Source of the DNA: Acidobacteriota bacterium
GTDB lineage: Bacteria > Actinomycetota > Acidimicrobiia > Spongiisociales > UBA5794
Direction of reading: 5' to 3'
Assembly (NCBI GenBank): GCA_022574065.1
Contig: JACZST010000069.1
Span: 1-8,924, forward strand
DNA length: 8,924 nucleotides
The translations under genes and the position numbers were made by a program. The notes below the pieces were generated by a model. The model was not told the origin of the DNA and ran no database searches. It saw only the letters and a list, made by a program, of their open reading frames with translations. Below, in pieces: positions 1 to 5,649 of the stretch (positions within the stretch are counted from its first letter, which is position 1; each line of letters begins with the position of its first letter).

Positions 1-717
1 GGCGGTCGCAGCCGGACCCGGAATCACCGCGGTGGGGGCGAACTCGGATACATGCTGGTAGGCGACCGCCACCGGACTGTCGCCGGTGAAGGGCGGGCGG
101 CCGGCGAGCATCTCGTAGAGAACGACGCCGAGCGAGTAGATGTCGGATCGACCGTCTGCTGGGAGCCCCTGGGCCTGTTCCGGGCTGAAGTAGGTGGCGG
201 TCCCGATTACCGCACCGGTCTTGGTCAGCTCCTCCGAGTCGTCGAGCGCCCTTGCGATCCCGAAGTCGGTGACCTTCACTGCTCCGTCGGTGGTGATCAT
301 GATGTTCCCCGGCTTGATGTCCCTGTGAAACACCCCGGCCTGGTGTGCGACCTCGATGGCGGCTGCCGCCTCGGCCGAGATCTCGGCAGCTCTTCGCGGA
401 AGGAGCGCCCCCTCCGACTTCAGGATCTCGCGCAGCGTCCGGCCGGCAATGAGCTCCATCACCATGTAGTAGGTGTCGCCGTCCTGTCCCCAGTCGTAGA
501 TGGCGACGATGTTGGGATGACTGAGGTTTGCGGCTGCCTGCGCCTCTCTCCGGAACCGGGTGACGAACGCCTTGTCGGCGGCGAAGTTGGCGTGGAGGAT
601 CTTGATTGCCACCCTGCGGTTGAGCATCGTGTCATCGGCCTCGTACACGTCGGCCATGCCACCGCGCGCCAGGTGCGCGACAAGCCGATACCGGTCTGAC
701 AGGGTGCGCTCATCCAT
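1..717 (-). CDS. pknB: PknB-like Ser/Thr protein kinase, N-terminal kinase domain (C-terminus off the left edge)
   Basis: Hanks-type kinase that phosphorylates cell-wall and division proteins on threonine. The 239 visible residues cover most of the catalytic domain. The glycine-rich loop is LARGGMADV (16-24), the ATP-binding lysine is K39 in VAIK, and the helix C glutamate is probably E58. The catalytic loop is HRDIKPGN (131-138), the metal-binding DFG is 151-153, and the activation loop has T165 and T167 followed by GTATYFSPE (172-180). The stretch FTGDSPVAVAYQHV (210-223) closely resembles the same region of mycobacterial PknB, so I prefer PknB to PknA. In this family a transmembrane helix and extracellular PASTA repeats normally follow, but they lie outside the window. 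Oddity: the first glycine of the nucleotide loop is Ala17. The ATG at 717 is chosen because MDERTLSDRYRLV starts just before the kinase fold; it has no Shine-Dalgarno but a TAGCAT box 7 nt upstream. It follows pbpA after 109 nt, where Mycobacterium has pknA first. Confidence 0.95.
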   Translation of the reverse strand, partial: MDERTLSDRYRLVAHLARGGMADVYEADDTMLNRRVAIKILHANFAADKAFVTRFRREAQAAANLSHPNIVAIYDWGQDGDTYYMVMELIAGRTLREILKSEGALLPRRAAEISAEAAAAIEVAHQAGVFHRDIKPGNIMITTDGAVKVTDFGIARALDDSEELTKTGAVIGTATYFSPEQAQGLPADGRSDIYSLGVVLYEMLAGRPPFTGDSPVAVAYQHVSEFAPTAVIPGPAATA

Positions 718-724
718 CGGAAAG

Positions 725-730
725 ATGCTA
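725..730 (-). promoter_or_regulatory. Candidate -10 box (TAGCAT) for a leaderless pknB transcript
   Basis: On the minus strand TAGCAT is followed by 7 nt and then the pknB ATG. This fits the actinobacterial TANNNT -10 element with transcription starting at or next to the start codon. No purine-rich ribosome binding site is visible upstream of the ATG, which agrees with leaderless translation. No good -35 hexamer is seen. A second AT-rich candidate, TATACAT on the minus strand, lies further upstream at about 742-748. Inference from motif and spacing only. Confidence 0.4.
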
Positions 731-760
731 CGGGGAAAGGGAATGTATAGGAGGCTGCGT

Positions 761-787
761 CCCCGGTCCCCGGTCGCCGGTACCCGG
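761..787. repeat. Short 7-bp tandem repeat between pbpA and pknB
   Basis: On the plus strand the units are CCCCGGT, CCCCGGT, CGCCGGT and a partial ACCCGG, that is nearly four copies of a 7-bp unit. They lie about 45-70 bp upstream of the pknB start in the 109-bp gap after pbpA. They could be a binding site or a simple slippage product; nothing in the sequence decides. Confidence 0.6.
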
Positions 788-795
788 CCCGAGTC

Positions 796-807
796 GCCAG
801 ATCTGGC
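796..807. repeat. Perfect 12-bp palindrome GCCAGATCTGGC downstream of pbpA
   Basis: The 12 bases read identically on both strands. They lie 20 nt past the pbpA stop and about 80 nt before the pknB start. It could be an operator for a dimeric regulator. As RNA it gives only a 4-bp stem with a GATC loop and no U-tract, so it is not a convincing intrinsic terminator. It could also be chance. Confidence 0.4.
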
Positions 808-826
808 TTGCTGGAGACCGGAGGCC

Positions 827-2290
827 TTACTCGAAAAACTCTGCGAAAATCTTCTGGGCGATCGGTGCAGCCACGCTGCCACCGGTCGCCGTCTCCCCTG
901 CCGACCCACCAGATTCGATGACGACGGCCAGCGCGATCTGCGGCTCGCCTGGGCCTGCGTCCACCGGTCCGAAACCGATGAACCAGGCGTGCGGTGGTTG
1001 GCCGGTGACCTCGGCCGTGCCCGTCTTGCCGGCGATCCTCACGCCCGGGACGGCTGCATTGCGCCCGCTCCCAGAGACGACCACCCTTTCCATCATGTCG
1101 CTGAGGACCGCGGCACTGGCAGGGCTCGTCGCCCGCCGCCACACGATCGGGGTGGTCGAGGACTCGATCAACCCGTCGGAAAGGAACACGTCGGAGACGA
1201 CGTACGGGATCATGATTTCACCGCCGTTGGCGACGGCGGCGGCAACCAGGGCCATCTGCACCGGGGTCGCTCGGACGTCACGCTGCCCTATGGCGTTCTG
1301 CGCAATTGCCGGCGGATCGTCGGCGAATGACCGCGCCTCTGGGATTGCCGAGGCCAGGATCTCAAGGTCGTACGGGATGACACTGTTGAAGCCGAACGCC
1401 TCAGCCGTGGCCACCAGCTGCTCGGCCCCGACCTCCATCCCGAGACGGGCAAATACCGTGTTGCACGAGCGGACGAAGGCTTCCTCCAGCGTCACCGTGG
1501 TGCCGTCGACGCATACCTTGCCGTCGTAGTTGCTGATCGTCGCTGTCGAGCCGGGCAGGACGAGGGCCCCTGGGTCCGGGTACTCCGTTGACGGTCCGGC
1601 AATCCCGGCGTCGAGAGCGGCGGCCGTAGTGATGACCTTGAACGTCGATCCGGGCGGGTAGGTGGTGGCGATGGACCGATCCAGCAACGGCTGGTCGGGG
1701 TCGTCATCGAGCAGCTGGCCGGCAAGGTGGGCATCGGGTCCGATCAGGGTGTTCGGGTCGAATCCTGGTGTCGACGCTGCGACGAGGACCGCCCCCGTCG
1801 ATGGGTCGACGGCAAACACGGCCCCCCGGTTGTCACCCAGAGCCATGAGAGCGACCTTCTGGAGGTCATCGTCGATGGTGAGGCGCAGGCCCCGCGGGCG
1901 GGGATCGCCCCCCATCAACGCATTGAGCACGCCGGAGATCGTGGAGTCGCGATTGGATACGAGGTCACCGGCGCGCTCGCGTTCGAGGCCGCGGGCGCCG
2001 AACAGCACCGACACGAAGCCGACGGTGTGGGCGTAGTCCGCCCCGCCCGGATAGCTGCGGACAAACGTCTGTGAGGTGTCGGGGCTCGGGTCGGAGCGGG
2101 CGGCTACCACGGCATCGGAGCTGACGATGGCACCGCGCTCCCTCCCGACTCGGGAGGCGACGAGGCGCGGATTGCGCGGGTCGTCGCGGTAGTCAGGACC
2201 GGCCACGGCCTGGATCCACGTGGTCGCCACCGCCAGGACAAGGAACCCGGCCAGGATCGTCCACGCGGTGCGGCGCAGTGGGTCGTTCAT
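827..2290 (-). CDS. pbpA: Penicillin-binding protein PbpA (class B, D,D-transpeptidase)
   Basis: Monofunctional class B penicillin-binding protein that crosslinks peptidoglycan stem peptides in the periplasm, working with the SEDS polymerase encoded just upstream. Of its 487 residues, a single N-terminal membrane anchor spans about 9-28. A dimerisation-type domain follows, including RGAIVSSDAVVAA (52-64). The transpeptidase domain then carries all three active-site motifs: STFK (S215 nucleophile, K218), SCN (275-277) and KTG (422-424) in AGKTGTAEV. Length and layout match mycobacterial PbpA (Rv0016c type). Two cysteines, C260 and C276, flank the SxN region. The start is firm: its ATG overlaps the rodA TGA as ATGA, and GAGG lies 7 nt upstream, inside rodA. 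The overlap implies translational coupling, so polymerase and crosslinker would be made together. The next gene is the kinase that regulates this machinery in relatives. Confidence 0.97.
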   Translation of the reverse strand: MNDPLRRTAWTILAGFLVLAVATTWIQAVAGPDYRDDPRNPRLVASRVGRERGAIVSSDAVVAARSDPSPDTSQTFVRSYPGGADYAHTVGFVSVLFGARGLERERAGDLVSNRDSTISGVLNALMGGDPRPRGLRLTIDDDLQKVALMALGDNRGAVFAVDPSTGAVLVAASTPGFDPNTLIGPDAHLAGQLLDDDPDQPLLDRSIATTYPPGSTFKVITTAAALDAGIAGPSTEYPDPGALVLPGSTATISNYDGKVCVDGTTVTLEEAFVRSCNTVFARLGMEVGAEQLVATAEAFGFNSVIPYDLEILASAIPEARSFADDPPAIAQNAIGQRDVRATPVQMALVAAAVANGGEIMIPYVVSDVFLSDGLIESSTTPIVWRRATSPASAAVLSDMMERVVVSGSGRNAAVPGVRIAGKTGTAEVTGQPPHAWFIGFGPVDAGPGEPQIALAVVIESGGSAGETATGGSVAAPIAQKIFAEFFE

Positions 2291-3582
2291 ACTCGTTCCT
2301 CATGCGATGCGCGGCCGAGCAGGGCCAGGATTAGCGCCGAGGCGAGCAAAGACGAGCCTCCGTACGACATGAGCGGGGTGGTGAGCCCGGTGATCGGGAG
2401 CACGCGGACGACACCAGCGATGATGAGGAACGCCTGGATGCCAACGAGGATGGTGAGCCCGCCGGCCAGGTACTTACGGAAGCGGTCGCGGCACCGCAAC
2501 GCGATTCCGATGCCGACGGTCACGAACAAGGCGTAGGCGGTGATGACGGCAATCGAACCGGCCAGACCCAGCTCTTCGCCAACTGCGGCGAACACGAAGT
2601 CGGTGGTTGCCTCGGGGATCAGGTCGGGGCGGCCGAGGCCTAGCCCGGATCCGGTGAGGCTGCCGCTTCCCATCGCAAACAGGCCCTGTGCCGTTTGATA
2701 GCCGGCCCCGGTGAAGTCGGCAAAGGGATCGAGCCACGCCGAAATCCGCACCCGTACGTGGGCGAACTGCTGGTATGCCACCACACCGGCGACCACCACC
2801 GCGACCAGCCCGCTGACCACGTATACGCCGCGGCCGGTTGCTGCGTAGAGCATCCCGATAAAGAGGGCAAACAACAACAACGAGGCGCCGAGATCCCTCT
2901 GATACATCAGCACGAGGAAGGCGGCCCCCGCGGCGACAAGCACCGGCCCGAGGTGCCTCGGCTCCGGCAGCCTTATCGGCCCAATGCTGCGGGATACGGT
3001 CGCCATCGCTTCGGACCGGTCGGCCAGATAGGACGCCAGGAAGATCGTGAGCAGAACCTTGGCTACTTCGCCCGGCTGGAAGGACAGGTCGATGTCGGTG
3101 AACGGCACGGTGACTCGCACCCAGAGGCGGGATCCGTTGACGACCGCACCGTGGATCGGCCAGCTCTCCGGGAGGAGCGGAAGCAACAGCAAGCCGATTG
3201 CGGCGGCCAGGAACAGGTAGCGGTAGCGTCGCAGCACGGCCACACCGGAGTCTCGCAACAGCCACACCACCAAAGCAGCCGAGATCCCCGCGATCGCCAA
3301 CCACCATCGCTGCAATGCCGCCAGGCTCGGGTCGATCCGGAATACCTCGATGAAGCCGACTGCGGCGAGAAAGCCGGCGATCGGAAGAATCAGAGGATTG
3401 GCGTTTGGCGCCCACGCCCGGAACGCGAGGTGAATCAGGCCGAAGGTGAAGGCAAAGGCGATGAAGGTGAGGGCAACATCGGCGTCCAGCCAGGTGCCTC
3501 CGGCGAATTGCACCATCGCCACTCCGATCGAGGCGAGTGTTGCCACGGCTGCGATGAGGACCGCTTCGGCGTTACGAGTCAT
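2287..3582 (-). CDS. rodA: SEDS-family peptidoglycan polymerase (RodA/FtsW type)
   Basis: Polytopic membrane glycosyltransferase that polymerises lipid II into glycan strands. With the start chosen here it has 431 residues and about ten hydrophobic segments, from about 7-25 at the N-terminus to about 404-423 at the C-terminus. Diagnostic motifs are FQPGEVAK (168-175), YQRDLGAS (227-234) with D230 matching the essential SEDS aspartate, DFVFAAVGEELGL (328-340) and the C-terminal PITGLTTPLMSYGGSS (396-411). The frame stays open back to position 3693, but those extra 37 residues are polar, unlike the family, and lie inside pstP. I therefore start at the ATG at 3582, which overlaps the pstP end by 11 nt and gives MTRNAEAVLIAAV just before the first helix. 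There is no Shine-Dalgarno, so coupling to pstP translation is likely. RodA rather than FtsW is chosen because it sits between pstP and pbpA. Confidence 0.96.
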   Translation of the reverse strand: MTRNAEAVLIAAVATLASIGVAMVQFAGGTWLDADVALTFIAFAFTFGLIHLAFRAWAPNANPLILPIAGFLAAVGFIEVFRIDPSLAALQRWWLAIAGISAALVVWLLRDSGVAVLRRYRYLFLAAAIGLLLLPLLPESWPIHGAVVNGSRLWVRVTVPFTDIDLSFQPGEVAKVLLTIFLASYLADRSEAMATVSRSIGPIRLPEPRHLGPVLVAAGAAFLVLMYQRDLGASLLLFALFIGMLYAATGRGVYVVSGLVAVVVAGVVAYQQFAHVRVRISAWLDPFADFTGAGYQTAQGLFAMGSGSLTGSGLGLGRPDLIPEATTDFVFAAVGEELGLAGSIAVITAYALFVTVGIGIALRCRDRFRKYLAGGLTILVGIQAFLIIAGVVRVLPITGLTTPLMSYGGSSLLASALILALLGRASHEERV

Positions 3583-4306
3583 GGGCGTCGACGACGGCAA
3601 CCGAGATGTTGTCGACCCCGCCGGCGGTATTGGCGGCCTCGACCAGAGCCCACACCGTCGGCTCGACCTCGTTGCCGGCAGTGACGATTTCACCGATCTG
3701 ATCGTCGGAGACCATCGTGGTCAGACCGTCGGAGCTGAAAAGGACTCGGTCCCCATCGATGAGCTCCACGGTCTCATGATCGACGACCACCGGCCCGAGC
3801 CCGAGCGCCCGGGTCAGCAGATGACGCTGCGGATGACGTTGGGCATCGCTCGGGTCGAGATGTCCGAGGGCAACGAGATCGGCGACGACGGTGTGGTCCG
3901 TGGTGAGCAGCTCGAAATCATCCGATCTGACCAGGTAGGCGCGGCTGTCGCCGACGTGGCCGAGCTCCAGTGTTCCGTCCGGCTGAAACAGCCCGAGCGT
4001 CATCGTCGTGCCCATCCCCCGCAAGTCTGGGTTCCGTGCGATCTTCTTGAGGAGTTGACTGTTTCCTCTGACAACCCGCTCCACGATCGAAATCTCGGCG
4101 GAAGGGTCCTCGTCGGTCGCGGCGACGAGGGCTGTCGTGCTGGCCACATTGCCGGCGATGGCCCCACCCATCCCGTCCGCGACGCCAACCAGGATGGCGT
4201 GATCAGACGAGCCGGAGGACTCAGGGTATACGGCGTCCTCGTTACGTCCCCGCACCCGTCCCTGGTGAGATGCGGTCGCCCAAACATATCTCATGGCGGA
4301 CACCAT
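3572..4306 (-). CDS. pstP: PP2C-family Ser/Thr phosphatase PstP (catalytic domain only)
   Basis: Metal-dependent phosphatase that reverses phosphorylation by the PknB-type kinase and acts on FHA-bound partners. The 244 residues form one PP2C domain. Visible motifs are RGRNEDAV (19-26), VADGMGGAIAG (42-52) with D44 and G45, GHVGDSRAYL (116-125), SSDGLTT (191-197) and GGVDNISVAV (229-238). The aspartates D24, D44, D193 and D232 are the expected metal ligands. It ends directly after the domain, whereas mycobacterial PstP (about 510 residues) continues into a membrane helix and an extracellular domain, so this enzyme should be cytosolic. Start choice is uncertain: ATG at 4306 (used here) or ATG at 4294 both precede RYVWATASHQG, where the fold begins, and neither has a good ribosome binding site. 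A further in-frame extension to a TTG at 4375 crosses a repeat and looks non-coding. The end overlaps rodA by 11 nt. Confidence 0.94.
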   Translation of the reverse strand: MVSAMRYVWATASHQGRVRGRNEDAVYPESSGSSDHAILVGVADGMGGAIAGNVASTTALVAATDEDPSAEISIVERVVRGNSQLLKKIARNPDLRGMGTTMTLGLFQPDGTLELGHVGDSRAYLVRSDDFELLTTDHTVVADLVALGHLDPSDAQRHPQRHLLTRALGLGPVVVDHETVELIDGDRVLFSSDGLTTMVSDDQIGEIVTAGNEVEPTVWALVEAANTAGGVDNISVAVVDAHDS

Positions 4307-4334
4307 TGTGGTTCGGCGATAGCTTCCATGCGTC

Positions 4335-4340
4335 AGGCTA
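4335..4340 (-). promoter_or_regulatory. Candidate -10 box (TAGCCT) for an internal pstP promoter
   Basis: On the minus strand TAGCCT fits TANNNT and would place transcription about 22 nt before the ATG at 4306. It lies 7 nt downstream of the second copy of a 10-bp direct repeat, so that repeat would cover the -35 region. A weak GTTGCT lies about 16 nt upstream as a possible -35. Motif-based inference. Confidence 0.3.
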
Positions 4341-4347
4341 GGGAGGG

Positions 4348-4378
4348 GTACCAAGTAGCAACCGACATGTACCAAGTA
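4348..4378. repeat. Two 10-bp direct repeats, 21 bp apart, upstream of pstP
   Basis: GTACCAAGTA (plus strand) occurs at 4348-4357 and again at 4369-4378. Start-to-start spacing is 21 bp, or two helical turns, so both copies face the same side of DNA. The copy nearer fhaB is itself a small dyad on the minus strand, GTAC-TTG-GTAC. They lie in the 88-nt gap between fhaB and pstP. This layout is typical of a two-site operator or activator site, though no regulator is identified. Confidence 0.6.
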
Positions 4379-4394
4379 CGGTCTGCGCTGCTTA

Positions 4395-4811
4395 TCATCG
4401 GATTTCGAGCATCGTCTTTCCGATCTGAACGGTGTCGCCCTTGACCACCCCAGTCGGTGCCGTTATGCGGCGTCCGTTGACATAGGTGCCGTTGGTGCTG
4501 CCGAGGTCTTCGACGCGCGTCTGTCCGTTTTCGGCGCTGACCCTGGCGTGAAAGTCGGAGGCGTAGGGGTCATCGATGATGATGTCTGCGTCCGGACTGC
4601 GGCCGACCGTGTGTCCCGACCCTCTGAGCTTGACTCGTTTGCCCTTGGTGACATCGCCCCTGAGTACGACAAGCTCGGTGGCGCCCTTTCCCCTCGGCGC
4701 CGAGCCGCGACCGCCGATGTGCACCCTGATGGCGCCGGCGATCTGCCACAGGAATAGGAAGAGGAGCAACAGAAACAGGATCTTGAGAGCGTTGAGGATC
4801 AGAGCGGGCAT
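4395..4811 (-). CDS. fhaB: FhaB, membrane-anchored FHA-domain protein
   Basis: Phosphothreonine-binding adaptor at the membrane, also called FipA in mycobacteria, where it is tied to division and wall synthesis. The 138 residues comprise an N-terminal membrane helix (about 4-24, LILNALKILFLLLLFLF), a basic linker with GRGSAPRGKG (35-44), and an FHA domain. FHA signatures are VGRSPDADIII (69-79), the SxxH of YASDFHAR (S85, H88) and LGSTNGTYVNG (103-113). Size and layout match Rv0019c. The frame is open upstream to 4850, but the ATG at 4811 has GAGG 5 nt before it, follows the fhaA stop by 7 nt, and directly precedes the membrane helix as in relatives. Its position between fhaA and pstP is the conserved actinobacterial order. 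Its ligand, a phosphothreonine protein made by the locus kinase, is inferred from family knowledge. Confidence 0.94.
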   Translation of the reverse strand: MPALILNALKILFLLLLFLFLWQIAGAIRVHIGGRGSAPRGKGATELVVLRGDVTKGKRVKLRGSGHTVGRSPDADIIIDDPYASDFHARVSAENGQTRVEDLGSTNGTYVNGRRITAPTGVVKGDTVQIGKTMLEIR

Positions 4812-4818
4812 CGGGGCC

Positions 4819-5481
4819 TCACAAGAGTCGAAAGGTGAAGTCGATATCACCCATGGTGATCGTGTCGCCGGGAACGATCGGCGTTGCGCGGGACCCGATC
4901 GATTCTCCGTTGACGAAAGTGCCGTTTACCGAAGCTGAGTCGGCGATGGTGACATCCGAGCCGTGACGGACGATAACGGCGTGGCGCCGCGACACCTCGG
5001 GAATATTGGCAACGACATCCGAATCGAGGGCACGTCCAACGATATTGCGGTTGTCGGAGATATCGAGGGCGACCGGAGGGGAGGTCGCAACCAGCTGACC
5101 CCAAGCGATCAATGGACCGGGGCGCGACTCTCCTGAACAGTCGGCTAGCCCTCTGGGGACCTCAGGGTCGACGATGATCTCGACGGTAATCGGCCCAGCC
5201 AGTTTCCAGGCGCGATCGCGAGCGGCGGCCTCCACCGCCATGGCCAGCTCTGCTGCAAGCTCCCGGAGATCGATGCCATCCGGGATATCGTGGGTGTTGA
5301 CCCGCATCTCCCATTCGTTGGGGATTTGTGGCCCGGCGTCTCCCTCGTACTCGACGAAATCGGCGTGGCGAATGAGACGGTCTGCCATGTCGACCGGGTG
5401 CATCTTTCCGCGAAACACGGCCGCGGTGGCGCCGTCGACGAGGCGCTCCAGCCGCCGTTCCATCTCCTTGGCGAGGTGCAT
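4819..5481 (-). CDS. fhaA: FhaA, DUF3662 plus FHA-domain protein (compact form)
   Basis: Cytosolic phosphothreonine reader. In mycobacteria FhaA binds the phosphorylated pseudokinase region of the lipid II flippase MviN/MurJ and limits wall synthesis. The 220 residues hold an N-terminal DUF3662 domain (about 1-110, with MERRLERLVDGATAAVFRG at 7-25 and VDMADRLIRHAD at 30-41), a linker of roughly 20 residues, and a C-terminal FHA domain (about 135-220). FHA features are IVGRALDSDVVANI (147-160), SRRH (164-167) and VNGTFVNG (185-192). The usual TNGT reads VNGT. The long Gly/Pro/Tyr/Gln-rich linker of mycobacterial FhaA (over 500 residues in total) is absent. The start is the ATG at 5481: the frame runs on to 5646 but only by reading through the tRNA. 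There is no Shine-Dalgarno; TACAAT lies 6 nt upstream, pointing to a leaderless mRNA. First gene of the minus-strand operon. Confidence 0.93.
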   Translation of the reverse strand: MHLAKEMERRLERLVDGATAAVFRGKMHPVDMADRLIRHADFVEYEGDAGPQIPNEWEMRVNTHDIPDGIDLRELAAELAMAVEAAARDRAWKLAGPITVEIIVDPEVPRGLADCSGESRPGPLIAWGQLVATSPPVALDISDNRNIVGRALDSDVVANIPEVSRRHAVIVRHGSDVTIADSASVNGTFVNGESIGSRATPIVPGDTITMGDIDFTFRLL

Positions 5482-5487
5482 GGTCGG

Positions 5488-5493
5488 ATTGTA
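5488..5493 (-). promoter_or_regulatory. -10 box (TACAAT) of a probable leaderless fhaA operon promoter
   Basis: On the minus strand TACAAT is followed by CCGACC and then the fhaA ATG. Transcription starting 7 nt past the box would begin exactly at the A of ATG. TACAAT is close to the consensus TATAAT, and no ribosome binding site is present. The -35 region is weak (TTGGAG is too far at 22 nt). It probably drives the whole fhaA-to-pknB run. Confidence 0.55.
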
Positions 5494-5540
5494 TGAGCGC
5501 CGGGCGTTTGGGCCACTCCAAGGGCCATATCCCATGCCCG

Positions 5541-5549
5541 TGTTAGCCT
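5541..5549 (+). promoter_or_regulatory. Candidate extended -10 promoter for tRNA-Leu
   Basis: TG-T-TAGCCT is an extended -10 form (TGN followed by TANNNT), placing transcription about 6 nt before the first tRNA base at 5562. The -35 hexamer is not recognisable. It sits back to back with the fhaA promoter in an 80-bp divergent region. Confidence 0.4.
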
Positions 5550-5561
5550 TTCGCATCCCAC

Positions 5562-5645
5562 GGGCGAGTGGCGGAAATGGCAGACGCGCAGGTTTCAGGA
5601 ACCTGTGAGGTAACACTCGTGGGGGTTCAAGTCCCCCCTCGCCCA
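5562..5645 (+). tRNA. tRNA-Leu, anticodon CAG
   Basis: Full cloverleaf by inspection. The acceptor stem GGGCGAG (5562-5568) pairs perfectly with CTCGCCC (5638-5644), with discriminator A at 5645. The D arm has GCG/CGC (5571-5573 and 5585-5587) around AAATGGCAGA-type loop bases. The anticodon stem CAGGT/ACCTG (5589-5593, 5601-5605) encloses TTCAGGA, giving anticodon CAG at 5596-5598, which reads the abundant CUG codon. A long type II variable arm (5606-5620) with GAG/CTC pairing fits leucine, and the T arm is GGGGG-TTCAAGT-CCCCC (5621-5637). The 3' CCA is not encoded; CGCC follows and then the next start codon. A tRNA-Leu beside fhaA is also found in other Actinobacteria. Confidence 0.97.
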
Positions 5646-5649
5646 CGCC

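Noticed and set aside
2695..3684. Plus-strand open frame of 329 codons opposite rodA and the end of pstP
   Set aside because: Its translation is rich in Arg, Gln, Glu, His and Pro with no domain, and the minus strand carries clear SEDS motifs.
3583..3693. N-terminal extension of RodA by 37 residues
   Set aside because: The extension is polar, lies within pstP in another frame, and is absent from the family. The ATG at 3582 fits better.
4307..4375. N-terminal extension of PstP from a TTG start
   Set aside because: It crosses the 21-bp-spaced direct repeats, has no ribosome binding site, and precedes the normal start of the PP2C fold.
5482..5646. N-terminal extension of FhaA through the tRNA-Leu region
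   Set aside because: It is an antisense read of the tRNA; DUF3662 proteins begin near MHLAKEMERRLERL, and a good -10 box sits just upstream of 5481.
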